64,000 nt of DNA, from NCBI GenBank assembly GCA_945872815.1, contig CAMCAY010000003.1, positions 33,535-97,534 on the forward strand, written 5' to 3'. This DNA is from Chitinophaga pinensis. Lineage in GTDB: Bacteria; Bacteroidota; Bacteroidia; Chitinophagales; Chitinophagaceae. Numbering within the stretch: the stretch's first letter is position 1; every line of letters starts with the position of its first letter. This document shows positions 1 through 10,419 of the stretch, piece by piece. A model generated the notes under the pieces. The model saw only the letters and a list, made by a program, of their open reading frames with translations, did not search any database and was not told where the DNA came from. Position numbers and translations under genes: made by a program.

Positions 1-1
1 A

Positions 2-421
2 TTGCAAAGAGTGAAAATAAATGCAGATGAGATTCATAGTGATTTGGAGCAAGATAAAAGAGAAGAAGTGTTAAGTATGTTCAGAAGTGGCAGATTGGGG
101 GTATTGGTTGCTACAGATATTTTAAGTAGAGGAATAGATATAGACAATATTGATCTGGTTATTAATTTTGATGTCCCTCATGACGGCGAAGATTACGTTC
201 ATAGAATTGGAAGAACAGCTCGAGCAAAAGCTGATGGCACGGCTTATACTTTGATTAGCCCTAAGGAACAAAGTAAATTCAACGCAATAGAAAGGCTTAT
301 AGGAAATGAAGTGCCAAGAGGTTTGGTTCCCCAGGAATTGGGGCCTACACCGGAGTATAACCCTGCAATTAATTCAAAAAAAACTCCAAAAAAAAGACAC
401 GTCAAGAAAAATCATAGGTAA
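2..421 (+). CDS. DEAD/DEAH-box RNA helicase, C-terminal part (5' end outside window)
   Basis: Helicase motifs LVATDILSRGIDIDNIDLVINFDVPHDGEDYVHRIGRTARA; basic C-terminal tail. Confidence 0.93.
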   Translation: MQRVKINADEIHSDLEQDKREEVLSMFRSGRLGVLVATDILSRGIDIDNIDLVINFDVPHDGEDYVHRIGRTARAKADGTAYTLISPKEQSKFNAIERLIGNEVPRGLVPQELGPTPEYNPAINSKKTPKKRHVKKNHR

Positions 422-450
422 GATTGCTAAAAATATTTTTTTTCCTTAAA

Positions 451-458
451 TATCTTTG
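451..458 (+). promoter_or_regulatory. Bacteroidota -7 element TATCTTTG upstream of recG
   Basis: TAnnTTTG match. Confidence 0.5.
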
Positions 459-544
459 CAAAAATCGGAATTATTTCAGCATCTAATAATATACTATCTA
501 GCCCCATTGAATATTTAACAGGGGTAAGCGCAATAAGAGGTGAT

Positions 545-2584
545 TTGTTGCGAAAGGAAATAAATGTATTCACCTTCAAAGACTTGCTGGAATATTACCC
601 ATTAAGGCATATCGATAAAACAAAAATCGACCCAATTTCTTCACTTCATGCTGATACAGACTTTACGCAAGTTGCGGGTAAATTGATTGATATGCAACTA
701 ATTGGAGAAAAAAGAAGCAGGCGATTAATTGTGCATTTACAGGATAATACGGGAATAGTTGAATTGGTTTGGTTTCAGGGAATTAGTTGGATGGAAAAAA
801 TATTGGTTGTAGGTCATCACTATTTAGCTTATGGAAAACCAAGTTTCTTTATGGGGAAGCCTCAAATGGCTCATCCGGATATAGAAAATCACCACTCACA
901 AAATGCTACGGGTAAATCATATCTTGAACCTATATATCCATCAACAGAAAAATTAAAATCTAAAGGGTTAAATGGCAAGGCCTTTGGCAAATTAACACAG
1001 GAGCTTTTAAAAAAAATCACAGAAAAAGAGCTGCCTGAAAATCTGCCTGAATATATAATTGAGAAATACAAGCTAATCAACCGATATGATGCAATTAGGC
1101 AAATACATTTTCCCGCCTCATTGCAATATTATCAAATGGCTGTGAGAAGATTGAAATTTGAAGAGCTCTTTATGGCTCAATTGAGTATTCAATTGATAAA
1201 ACTAAATAGACAACATTCAAGTAAAGGTTTTGTGTTTGAAAAAGTCGGTACAGTATTTAATGATTTCTATAGTAAATACCTTCCTTTTGAATTGACAAAT
1301 GCGCAAAAAAATGTTCTGAAAGAAATAAGAAAAGATGTGGGAAGTGGTAAACAAATGAACAGACTTTTGCAGGGAGATGTGGGAAGCGGAAAAACAATGG
1401 TAGCGCTATTGAGCATGTTATTAGCAACAGATAACGGTTTTCAAAGCGTATTGATGGCACCAACAGAAATACTTGCTCAGCAACATTTTCAAACAATTGC
1501 TTCTTTAACAAAAGAATTGTCTATTCGGGTAGAAATTTTAACAGGGTCTACCAAATCAAAACAAAGAAAAGTAGTTTTGAAAGGCTGTGAGGAGGGAGAT
1601 GTTTCTATATTAATTGGAACTCATGCAGTTATAGAAGAAAATGTAGTATTTAAAAATTTGGGGTTTGCAGTGGTAGATGAACAACATAAATTTGGTGTTG
1701 CCCAAAGAGCAAAAATTTGGAAGAAAAGCGTATTTCCTCCTCATATTTTAGTAATGACAGCTACCCCCATTCCTCGAACGCTTGCATTAACGTTATACGG
1801 GGATTTGGACTATAGTGTTATAGATGAATTACCACCCGGCAGAAAACCCATTACTACTTTTCATAGAAATGAAAGTGCAAGACCCAAGGTGATGGATTTT
1901 ATCAAAGAAGAATTGTCATTGGGCAGACAGGCCTATGTAATCTATCCATTGATAGAGGAAAGCAGCAAGTTGGATTATGAAAACTTAATGAAAGGGTATG
2001 AAGAAGTGAAATCTTTTTTCCCTGAACCAAAATTTTGGATAAGCATGGTTCATGGAAAGCAGCCTGCAGATCAAAAAGAAACCAACATGCAAAGATTTAT
2101 AAAGCATGACACCCAGATTCTTGTTGGAACTACCGTAATTGAAGTAGGGGTAAATGTTCCCAATGCATCTGTTATGGTCATTGAAAGTGCAGAAAAATTC
2201 GGTCTTTCCCAGTTACATCAACTAAGGGGAAGGGTGGGTAGAGGTGCCGATAAAAGCTATTGTATCTTACTCACAGGACAAAAGTTATCTAAGGAAGCAA
2301 AAGAAAGAATGAATATAATGGTTGAAACAAATGATGGATTTAAAATAGCTGAAAAAGACCTTGAAATCAGGGGTCCAGGAGAAATGGAAGGCACAAGGCA
2401 AAGCGGAGCATTGCTTTTCAAATTGGCTAATATCGTTGAAGATAAAAATATTCTAGAAGCTGCAAGGGGCAGTGTTCTTGAAATTTTGCAAAATGATGTA
2501 GAATTATCATCTGAAAAAAATCTCCCATTAAAATTGTATTTGCAATCGCAGAAAGTTAAAACTCGATGGGGTAAAATCGCCTAA
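545..2584 (+). CDS. recG: ATP-dependent DNA helicase RecG
   Basis: RecG wedge and helicase motifs (GDVGSGKTMVALL, MTATPIPRTLAL, QLRGRVGRG). Frame stays open upstream to 431 and encodes SSPIEYLTGVSAIRGD, so the true start is probably upstream of 545. Confidence 0.95.
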   Translation: MLRKEINVFTFKDLLEYYPLRHIDKTKIDPISSLHADTDFTQVAGKLIDMQLIGEKRSRRLIVHLQDNTGIVELVWFQGISWMEKILVVGHHYLAYGKPSFFMGKPQMAHPDIENHHSQNATGKSYLEPIYPSTEKLKSKGLNGKAFGKLTQELLKKITEKELPENLPEYIIEKYKLINRYDAIRQIHFPASLQYYQMAVRRLKFEELFMAQLSIQLIKLNRQHSSKGFVFEKVGTVFNDFYSKYLPFELTNAQKNVLKEIRKDVGSGKQMNRLLQGDVGSGKTMVALLSMLLATDNGFQSVLMAPTEILAQQHFQTIASLTKELSIRVEILTGSTKSKQRKVVLKGCEEGDVSILIGTHAVIEENVVFKNLGFAVVDEQHKFGVAQRAKIWKKSVFPPHILVMTATPIPRTLALTLYGDLDYSVIDELPPGRKPITTFHRNESARPKVMDFIKEELSLGRQAYVIYPLIEESSKLDYENLMKGYEEVKSFFPEPKFWISMVHGKQPADQKETNMQRFIKHDTQILVGTTVIEVGVNVPNASVMVIESAEKFGLSQLHQLRGRVGRGADKSYCILLTGQKLSKEAKERMNIMVETNDGFKIAEKDLEIRGPGEMEGTRQSGALLFKLANIVEDKNILEAARGSVLEILQNDVELSSEKNLPLKLYLQSQKVKTRWGKIA

Positions 2585-2589
2585 TTTTG
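2582..2589 (+). promoter_or_regulatory. -7 element TAATTTTG overlapping the recG stop codon, upstream of the glcD-like gene
   Basis: TAnnTTTG match, ATG at 2595. Confidence 0.45.
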
Positions 2590-2594
2590 TAAAC

Positions 2595-4013
2595 ATGATT
2601 CAATCAATGTCATTGTCAATATCGAATTATTTTGAAAATATTCTTGACGAGCTTAAAAATATTTTGGGAAAAGAATTCGTTTTTGTTGATGAAGAGAACA
2701 GAAACAAATATGCTCATGATGAGACGGAAAATCTTCATTTTTTACCAGATATAGTGATAAAACCAATTTCATCGTTGGAGATTAGTGCTGTAATGAAATT
2801 ATGCAATCATTACAAGATACCGGTTACGCCAAGGGGAGCTGGTACTGGGCTATCTGGAGGTGCATTACCCTTGAAAGGAGGAGTATTGATCTCATTTGAG
2901 AGGATGAATAAAATAATAGAAATTGATGAAAGAAATCTTCAGGTAACTACCGAACCAGGAGTAATTACAGAAGTTCTTCAAAATGCTGTGAAAGAAAAAG
3001 GATTATTCTATCCGCCAGATCCCAGTAGCAAAGGGAGTTGTTTTATTGGAGGCAATATTGCTGAAAACAGTGGAGGTCCAAAAGCAGTGAAATATGGTGT
3101 TGTGAAAGATTATGTGCTGAATTTAGAAGTTGTTTTGCCTTCAGGAGAAATAATCTGGACGGGAGCCAATGTTTTGAAAAATGCAACAGGATATAATCTT
3201 ACGCAACTGATGGTAGGTAGCGAAGGCACACTCGGCCTTGTGACAAAAATTGTATTGAAGTTAATTCCCCATCCCAAACATGATTTGTTGATGCTTGTTC
3301 CTTTTAATGATTTGGAAAAAGCAGGAGAGGCTGTTAGTGCTATTTTTAGAGCAGGTTTTGTACCCAGCGCTTTAGAACTTATAGAAATTGACGCATTGAA
3401 AATTGTAAGTCGATATCTTGATAATACAATGATTCCGGTTACAGAAGAAATGGCCGCTCATTTAATCATAGAAGTTGATGGGAATCACTCTGAAACATTA
3501 TTCAATGAAATGGAGGCCATTGCAAATCTCCTTACTGAATATGATTGTGGTGAAGTTTTTTTTGCAGACGATGCTTTTCAAAAAGAAGCATTATGGAAGT
3601 TGAGAAGAAGAGCCGCTGAAGCCGTTAAAATAGATGGATACACCATTGAGGAAGATACCGTTGTTCCAAGAGCAGAACTCCCCAAATTGATCAGAGGGGT
3701 TAAGGAATTAGGAAAAAAGTACAATTTCAATGCAGTTTGTTATGGTCATGCAGGCGATGGCAATTTGCATATCAGAATAAAAAAACCCGGTAGTGTTTAC
3801 AGTCTTAACAATGAAGAAGTAATTCCTGCTTTGAAGGCACTTTTTGTTTTAGTAAAATCGCTCGGAGGAACTATCAGCGCCGAACACGGAATTGGTGTTA
3901 TACAAAAAGAGTTTATGGATATAGTATATACGCCTGTTGAGCTTGAATTGATGCGTGGAATCAAAAAGATTTTCGATCCTAACAATATTTTAAATCCTGG
4001 AAAAATATTTTAA
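2595..4013 (+). CDS. FAD-linked oxidase, glycolate oxidase GlcD-like
   Basis: FAD_binding_4 signature PVTPRGAGTGLSGGALP, C-terminal CYGHAGDGNLHIRI and SAEHGIG. Confidence 0.92.
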   Translation: MIQSMSLSISNYFENILDELKNILGKEFVFVDEENRNKYAHDETENLHFLPDIVIKPISSLEISAVMKLCNHYKIPVTPRGAGTGLSGGALPLKGGVLISFERMNKIIEIDERNLQVTTEPGVITEVLQNAVKEKGLFYPPDPSSKGSCFIGGNIAENSGGPKAVKYGVVKDYVLNLEVVLPSGEIIWTGANVLKNATGYNLTQLMVGSEGTLGLVTKIVLKLIPHPKHDLLMLVPFNDLEKAGEAVSAIFRAGFVPSALELIEIDALKIVSRYLDNTMIPVTEEMAAHLIIEVDGNHSETLFNEMEAIANLLTEYDCGEVFFADDAFQKEALWKLRRRAAEAVKIDGYTIEEDTVVPRAELPKLIRGVKELGKKYNFNAVCYGHAGDGNLHIRIKKPGSVYSLNNEEVIPALKALFVLVKSLGGTISAEHGIGVIQKEFMDIVYTPVELELMRGIKKIFDPNNILNPGKIF

Positions 4014-4015
4014 TT

Positions 4016-4621
4016 ATGAAGTATTTTCTTTTATTGAGTTTCATCTTATTAATTTGTTTGAATTCATTTTCACAAAATGAGGAGATTGGAGAATCATTCT
4101 TTAAAAAAGAAAATTGTTTTACCGGAGGTACCGGAAATTTTTCATTTGGAGATAATATAACTTCTGTAGGAGTTAGTCCTTATTTCGGCTATAGTTTTAA
4201 TAAATTTTTTGACTTGGCTTTTTCATTTGGCATAAATTATATTTCACAGAGAAATGTATACAGCGATGGAGATAAATTGCGTCAAACAGTGTATACTCCA
4301 GCAACATTTATCAGAGTTTTCCCGGCAAAATTTTTGTTTGGACAACTTCAGTATGAATACAATATGATAAAGAATCATTATTTGCCTGGCCTAGGGTCTT
4401 ATTATTCGTCTGAAAAACAATCTTACCAGTCAAAAAGTATTTTATTGGGAGCAGGCATTTCAAATGGAAAAGATTTTCCTGCTCAAAAATCTTACTATTA
4501 TTTTTCCATACTTTGGGATGTAGGAAAAGATGTTCATTCCCCTTATAAAGACAACCTGAACAGAGCCATACCTATTATCAGAGCAGGTTATAATATTGCA
4601 TTGTTTCAGGGCAAGAAATAA
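4016..4621 (+). CDS. Predicted outer-membrane beta-barrel protein
   Basis: Signal peptide, alternating amphipathic strands, aromatic-rich. Confidence 0.6.
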   Translation: MKYFLLLSFILLICLNSFSQNEEIGESFFKKENCFTGGTGNFSFGDNITSVGVSPYFGYSFNKFFDLAFSFGINYISQRNVYSDGDKLRQTVYTPATFIRVFPAKFLFGQLQYEYNMIKNHYLPGLGSYYSSEKQSYQSKSILLGAGISNGKDFPAQKSYYYFSILWDVGKDVHSPYKDNLNRAIPIIRAGYNIALFQGKK

Positions 4622-4699
4622 TTTTATATAATTTTCCCGGCTTTTTACATTTTGTTTCTATTTCCGTGTTAATATTGTTGAAATATTATCCAAACTATT

Positions 4700-6202
4700 A
4701 TGTCCCCCATTTTGCTTTTTTCATTTGTAATAGGTTATTTTATTTTATTGCTTTGCGTTGCTTGGTATACTTCTAGAGGGGCTGACAATGAGTCGTTTTT
4801 TATTGGTAATAAAAAAAGTAACTGGATGTTGGTTGCTTTTGGGATGATTGGAACATCTTTAAGCGGAGTGACTTTTGTAAGCGTACCTGGCGGAGTTGGC
4901 GGAAGTAATTTTTATTATTTTCAAATTGTATTGGGTTATTTGCTCGGCTATTTAGTAATAGCTTTTGTATTATTGCCTCTTTACTATAAGCTTCAATTAA
5001 CGAGTATTTACACCTATCTTGAACAAAGATTCGGAATAAGTGCTCATAAAATCGGAGCTGCATTTTTTATTTTATCAAGAGTAGTGGGAGCTACAGCAAG
5101 ACTTTATCTTGTTATCAATATTCTGCAGATTTTTATCCTTGATCAGTTGGGTGTTCCCTTTATAGTCACCTCATTTGTAATTTTATTGATGATTATGTTG
5201 TACACTTTTGAAGGAGGTGTAAAAACGATTATTTATACAGATACATTACAAACCACCGGCATGTTGTTGGGGTTAGTTGTTTGTATTGTTGCAATCATAA
5301 AAGGGCTTGGAACTGATTTCTCAGGGGCATTGACTATACTGAATGAAAAAGGATATACAAGAATTTTCAACACGGATGTAAAAACTGGTTCATTCTTTAT
5401 GAAACATATTATTGGAGGAATGTTCATTGCTATTGCAATGACCGGACTTGATCAGGAAATGATGCAAAAGAACATAAGTGTCGAAAAACTAAAAGATTCA
5501 CAAAAAAATATCCTTTCATTTTCTATTGTTTTAATGGTCGTTAATTTGATGTTTTTATTTTTAGGCGGCATTTTAAGTCTGTATGCTGCAAAGACAAATT
5601 TGAATGTAGCTCCCGATGACCTGTTTCCCACAATTGTATTGCAAGGGTCATTTCCTTCAGGTATTTCTATTTTATTTATAATTGCTTTGGTTTCGGCTTT
5701 GTTTCCAAGTGTAGATGGTGCAATTACTTCCCTTACTTCTTGTTTTTGTATAGATATCCTGGGAATCAGAAAAACAAGCAACTCTGAAGCTCAAAATAAA
5801 AAAACAAGACTAAAAGTTCATTTTAGTTTTGCTGTATTGTTTTTTTTAATGATTTTATTATTTAAAGCTATCAATGATAAACTGATTATTGATTTTATTT
5901 TAAAGTTTGCAGGAGTGACTTATGGTCCTTTATTGGGATTGTTCTCATTTGGAATATTGACAAAAAGAAGGCTTAATGAAAATTTGATTTCGTTAGTTTG
6001 TATACTTTCTCCTCTAATTACATTGGGTATTGATATTTTGAGTAGCCCTGAGTGGTATGAAAAGAAATTGCATATTCAATTGGGACTTACTGAAATATCA
6101 AAATCTCTTTTTGATGAATATGTCATAGGAAATGAGCTCATACTGATAAATGGCATTTTTACTTTTGTAGGATTGTTAATGATTTCAAAAAAATCTGTGT
6201 AA
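4700..6202 (+). CDS. Sodium:solute symporter family protein
   Basis: Multi-TM SSS-family pattern (TSLSGVTFVSVPGG; ALFPSVDGAITSLTSCFCIDI). Confidence 0.88.
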   Translation: MSPILLFSFVIGYFILLLCVAWYTSRGADNESFFIGNKKSNWMLVAFGMIGTSLSGVTFVSVPGGVGGSNFYYFQIVLGYLLGYLVIAFVLLPLYYKLQLTSIYTYLEQRFGISAHKIGAAFFILSRVVGATARLYLVINILQIFILDQLGVPFIVTSFVILLMIMLYTFEGGVKTIIYTDTLQTTGMLLGLVVCIVAIIKGLGTDFSGALTILNEKGYTRIFNTDVKTGSFFMKHIIGGMFIAIAMTGLDQEMMQKNISVEKLKDSQKNILSFSIVLMVVNLMFLFLGGILSLYAAKTNLNVAPDDLFPTIVLQGSFPSGISILFIIALVSALFPSVDGAITSLTSCFCIDILGIRKTSNSEAQNKKTRLKVHFSFAVLFFLMILLFKAINDKLIIDFILKFAGVTYGPLLGLFSFGILTKRRLNENLISLVCILSPLITLGIDILSSPEWYEKKLHIQLGLTEISKSLFDEYVIGNELILINGIFTFVGLLMISKKSV

Positions 6203-6208
6203 CATTTT

Positions 6209-6847
6209 ATGGATATTCTCAATCCTAATGCAGCATCCTATTCCCTGTTTCATTCTTCTGAAACAGACCATTTACTGCAGTTGATTGAAACTGAAACCTT
6301 GCAAAATCATGCTCATTCTCACATGCTTAGTGGCAGTGTCCAGGGGAAGTTTCTGGAAATGATTTGCAGAATGATCCATCCTTTCAATGTACTTGAAATA
6401 GGTACTTTTACAGGGTATAGCGCCATTTGTTTGTCAAAAGGTCTACAGGAAGGTGGCAAGGTTCACACTATCGAAATCAGAGAAGCTGATGCCCTGAAAG
6501 CTGTCTCCTATTATGAACAGGCTGGTTTGGAAAATAAAATTTGCCAGCATATTGGTTGTGCAAAGGATATTCTCACTAAACTTCAGGAAAAATGGGACCT
6601 TGTATTCATTGATGCAGACAAGGTTAGTTATATTGATTATTACGAGTTAACTTTGCCTAATATTAAAAGTGGTGGTTGGATGCTTGCAGACAATGTGTTG
6701 TTTCATGGGCAAGTTTTTGAAGAGCAAATCAAGGGTAAGAATGCCCTGGCGATGGAAGCTTTTAATAAGCATGTATTGGCCGACAATCGGGTAGAACAAG
6801 TTTTGCTGACAATCAGAGATGGAATAACTTTAATCAGAAAATTATAG
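6209..6847 (+). CDS. Class I SAM-dependent O-methyltransferase
   Basis: LEIGTFTGYSAICL, DLVFIDADKVSYIDYYE. Confidence 0.9.
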   Translation: MDILNPNAASYSLFHSSETDHLLQLIETETLQNHAHSHMLSGSVQGKFLEMICRMIHPFNVLEIGTFTGYSAICLSKGLQEGGKVHTIEIREADALKAVSYYEQAGLENKICQHIGCAKDILTKLQEKWDLVFIDADKVSYIDYYELTLPNIKSGGWMLADNVLFHGQVFEEQIKGKNALAMEAFNKHVLADNRVEQVLLTIRDGITLIRKL

Positions 6848-6867
6848 TTTGTCTCAAAAAATAAGTC

Positions 6868-7998
6868 ATGAATATGAACTGTATAAAATTATTATTCATT
6901 TTTTTATTTTCAACAGTAACTTCAATTGCACAGAAAATAACTGTTCAGCAATATTTAGACAAATACAGAGAAATTGCTGTAAGTGAAATGATAAGAAGCG
7001 GAGTTCCTGCTGATATCACATTGGCTCAGGGTGTTCTTGAAACTGAAAATGGAAACAGCGATCTTGTTAAAAGATCCAATAATCATTTTGGTATAAAATG
7101 CAAGGAAACATGGACGGGTGAAAGGGTTTATCATGATGATGATGAAAAAGGTGAGTGTTTCAGAAAATATGATAATGCAGAAGAAAGTTACAGAGATCAC
7201 AGTGATTTTTTAAAAAACAGACCCAATTACACAGCTCTGTTTAAATTAAATCCGACAGATTACAAAGCATGGGCTTATGGTCTTAAAAAAGCCGGTTATG
7301 CAACTAACCCAAATTACCCAAAAATTTTAATAAAAACCATTGAAGATTTTAATTTAAATCAACTTTCAATTGATGTTGTGAAGTCGGATAATTTATTTCA
7401 GGATACTGTTAATAATAAAAAACAAAATACTGCGTCCATAGTTGAAAAATCAATTCAAAAATTCAACGGGATATTTAAAAGTAAAAATCCTTCTCTATCG
7501 AAATTCAATGGGCTAAATGCATACTATGCAGAAGCAGGGGTGTCGATGTTGGCAATAGCATCCAACTTTGACATACCGCTCAGTGATTTATTGGAATTCA
7601 ATGATTTTCAAACAGATGGTTTATTGCAGGAAAAACAATGGATTTTTTTAGAAAAGAAACCAAAGGAATCAAAAAGAGATTATTATGTGACTACTGCTTA
7701 CGAAGGCATCCATGGTATTGCCCAGCTAAATGCTGTTCAGATGAATACTCTTATAGAGTTAAATGGCCTTAATCTGTTGTCTGTAGTAAAACCCAATACG
7801 TATATAAAACTAAAGACCAATGCAGAAATACCCCAAACCATTAACGGACAAAACTCTACAAAGCATCAAGTAAAATCCAAAGAAGGTCTTTATTCTATTT
7901 CTAAAAAATATAACGTAAGTGTTGAGCAGATAAAAAAATGGAATAATCTTCAATCAGAAGAATTAACAATAGGTCAAGAATTAATAATTTCCAAATAA
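6868..7998 (+). CDS. Secreted glucosaminidase with C-terminal LysM domain
   Basis: Signal peptide; GVPADITLAQGVLETENGNSDLVKRSNNHFGIKC glucosaminidase motif; C-terminal LysM-like HQVKSKEGLYSISKKYNVSVEQIKKWNNL. Confidence 0.88.
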   Translation: MNMNCIKLLFIFLFSTVTSIAQKITVQQYLDKYREIAVSEMIRSGVPADITLAQGVLETENGNSDLVKRSNNHFGIKCKETWTGERVYHDDDEKGECFRKYDNAEESYRDHSDFLKNRPNYTALFKLNPTDYKAWAYGLKKAGYATNPNYPKILIKTIEDFNLNQLSIDVVKSDNLFQDTVNNKKQNTASIVEKSIQKFNGIFKSKNPSLSKFNGLNAYYAEAGVSMLAIASNFDIPLSDLLEFNDFQTDGLLQEKQWIFLEKKPKESKRDYYVTTAYEGIHGIAQLNAVQMNTLIELNGLNLLSVVKPNTYIKLKTNAEIPQTINGQNSTKHQVKSKEGLYSISKKYNVSVEQIKKWNNLQSEELTIGQELIISK

Positions 7999-8006
7999 AA
8001 GTGCAT

Positions 8007-8543
8007 ATGTCTATTATTCAAGTTCGTGATAAAAAGTTTAAAATTTATATTCCAGAAAATGAAATTCAGGAACAAGTTAAACGTATTGGTAAGGAGATAA
8101 ACAGAGATTATGAAGGTAAATGTCCCCTTTTCATAGTTATTTTGAATGGCTCCTTTATGTTTGCAGCTGATTTGTTTAAAGAGTTTACAATAGACGCAGA
8201 GGTTTCTTTTGTTAAACTAGCATCTTATCAAGGAACAAAAAGTACAGGTCAGGTTGTTACCCTAATTGGTTTGGATCAGAATATCGCAGGAAGAGACGTT
8301 GTAATCATTGAAGATATTGTAGATACAGGAAAAACGATGCAGGAATTTTTACCTAGTTTAAATAATCTTTCACCCGCATCGGTTAAAATTGCAACACTGC
8401 TTCATAAGCCGGATGCTTTGGAATACCCAATTAAATTGGATTATATAGGATTCAATGTGCCAAATAAATTTTTATTGGGTTATGGCCTGGATTATGATGG
8501 AATAGCAAGAAATCTAAAAGAGATTTATCAGTTAACTGATTAA
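8007..8543 (+). CDS. hpt: Hypoxanthine phosphoribosyltransferase
   Basis: VVIIEDIVDTGKTM PRPP loop; ATG at 8007 preferred over GTG at 8001. Confidence 0.92.
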   Translation: MSIIQVRDKKFKIYIPENEIQEQVKRIGKEINRDYEGKCPLFIVILNGSFMFAADLFKEFTIDAEVSFVKLASYQGTKSTGQVVTLIGLDQNIAGRDVVIIEDIVDTGKTMQEFLPSLNNLSPASVKIATLLHKPDALEYPIKLDYIGFNVPNKFLLGYGLDYDGIARNLKEIYQLTD

Positions 8544-8592
8544 AATAACTAACGGTAATGGATATTCGTAAATTAATTACTTGGAATATCTG

Positions 8593-10419
8593 ATGCAACT
8601 GAAAAAAATATTACCATATCTGATTTCTATACTATTTGCTACTCCTGCTTATAGTCAATATTATATTAGAGGAGAAGTGGTAAATGAAAAGAATCAACCC
8701 CTTCCTTATGCCAAGATATTCCTACATTCATCTAGAACAGTTTACAATTCCGGTGCAGTTAACGGATCTTTTGGGTTTATCACCGGCAAATTGAATGATT
8801 CGCTTACTGTAACACTAGAAGACTATCAGCCTCTTACAATCGGAATTCAAGCAGATGAATGGCAGCATATAATTTTAAAACCATCTGCTCTCGCAACCAG
8901 TAAAAATCCATCCAGATTAAGTTCTTTATCAAATGTTTTTGGTCAAAATCAATCTGAAAAAACCATAACAGATGATGAGACATATTTTAAATTGGTAGAA
9001 AATGAATTTATTCAAACTGATCAAACTTCCGGAACAGGGTTTTCACTTAATGTAAACAAAGCTTCTTACGGTAATGTCAGACGATTTATAAATATGGGAA
9101 GTCCTGTTCCTCCTGATGCAGTAAGAGTAGAAGAGCTCTTGAATTATTTCAATCTGCTGTATACAAAACCAAAGGACAATAAAACATTTAATGTAGAAAC
9201 ACGCTTAACCTCTTGTCCGTGGAATGAAAATAATCAATTGTTTTTCCTCAATGTCAGTGCAAAAAAAATCAATCTAAATAATATCCCCCCAGGAAATTTT
9301 GTTTTTTTAATTGATGTGTCTGCAAGCATGGATTTGCCTAACAGACTATCACTGATTAAAGCCGCATTTCAGTTGTTTGTAAAAAATATAAGACCCATAG
9401 ATACGATTTCTATTGTTACTTATGGTGAAAAAGTTGAGGTTGCATTGTCTGCTGTTTCAGGATCAGAAAAAAATAAAATTTTACAAACCATTGATAAGTT
9501 GGAGGCATCCGGAGAAACACCCGGTGAATCAGGATTAAAACTTGCTTACCAAATTGCGCAACAAAGTTTTTGCTCTGAAAGCAATAACAGAATTATTCTG
9601 GCAACTGATGGCGATTTTAATGTTGGAGAAAAAACTGAAAAAGGACTGGAAGAAATTATCGCAAGAGAAGGTCAAAAGGGGATTTATCTTACTTGCCTGG
9701 GCGTTGGAACAGGAAATTTTAAAGATTCAAAACTACAGATATTGGCAAAAAAAGGAAATGGAAATTATACTTATCTGGATAACTTGGAAGAAGCGGAACG
9801 TGTATTTGTAAAAGAACTTACTCAAACACTTTATGCTGTGGCCGATAATGCTGTAATGAATATACAGTTCAATCCGTTTTATGTGAAAAAGTACAGACTA
9901 ATAGGATTTGACAACAACAAGGAGTTAATACAATCAGATGTGAAAATTTTAGAGGGAGGTGAAATTGGAAGCGGAAGTTCTGTTATCGCATTATTTGAAA
10001 TTGTTCCTACAGAGGAAAACATTTGCTTCGAAGAGGATAGGGATGGAGCAATGGATATAGCTAAAATGGGATTAACCTATAATCAATTAGCAGACAGCAA
10101 TACGGTTAAAAACAATTTTATTTCTTGTGTTAATTTTTCCAAATTGGATAGTCTGGAAAAAGAGTATCAATTTGCCGCTGCAATAAGTATGTTTGGGTTA
10201 AAAATAAGACAATCGAAATATTTCAAGAATGTAAATTGGGATATTATCAAAGCCTTAGCCAATAAATCAGCAAATAGGAACATCTACCTTCAAAATGAAT
10301 TTATAGGATTGATTGAAAAATCAAAGAAAATTTATCCGGATCCGGTAAAGAGGCAATTTAAAAAGAATCGGCTACGTGTTTATTTAACCAAACATTTCCC
10401 TTATTTTTTCAAAAAATGA
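8593..10419 (+). CDS. YfbK-like von Willebrand factor type A protein with N-terminal carboxypeptidase-regulatory-like domain
   Basis: [29 protein letters not shown] motif; [20 protein letters not shown]-terminal domain. Confidence 0.88.
   Translation: MQLKKILPYLISILFATPAYSQYYIRGEVVNEKNQPLPYAKIFLHSSRTVYNSGAVNGSFGFITGKLNDSLTVTLEDYQPLTIGIQADEWQHIILKPSALATSKNPSRLSSLSNVFGQNQSEKTITDDETYFKLVENEFIQTDQTSGTGFSLNVNKASYGNVRRFINMGSPVPPDAVRVEELLNYFNLLYTKPKDNKTFNVETRLTSCPWNENNQLFFLNVSAKKINLNNIPPGNFVFLIDVSASMDLPNRLSLIKAAFQLFVKNIRPIDTISIVTYGEKVEVALSAVSGSEKNKILQTIDKLEASGETPGESGLKLAYQIAQQSFCSESNNRIILATDGDFNVGEKTEKGLEEIIAREGQKGIYLTCLGVGTGNFKDSKLQILAKKGNGNYTYLDNLEEAERVFVKELTQTLYAVADNAVMNIQFNPFYVKKYRLIGFDNNKELIQSDVKILEGGEIGSGSSVIALFEIVPTEENICFEEDRDGAMDIAKMGLTYNQLADSNTVKNNFISCVNFSKLDSLEKEYQFAAAISMFGLKIRQSKYFKNVNWDIIKALANKSANRNIYLQNEFIGLIEKSKKIYPDPVKRQFKKNRLRVYLTKHFPYFFKK

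Noticed and set aside
9542-9811. 89-aa ORF in another frame of the VWA gene
   Set aside because: Overlaps a strongly supported domain; no independent signal
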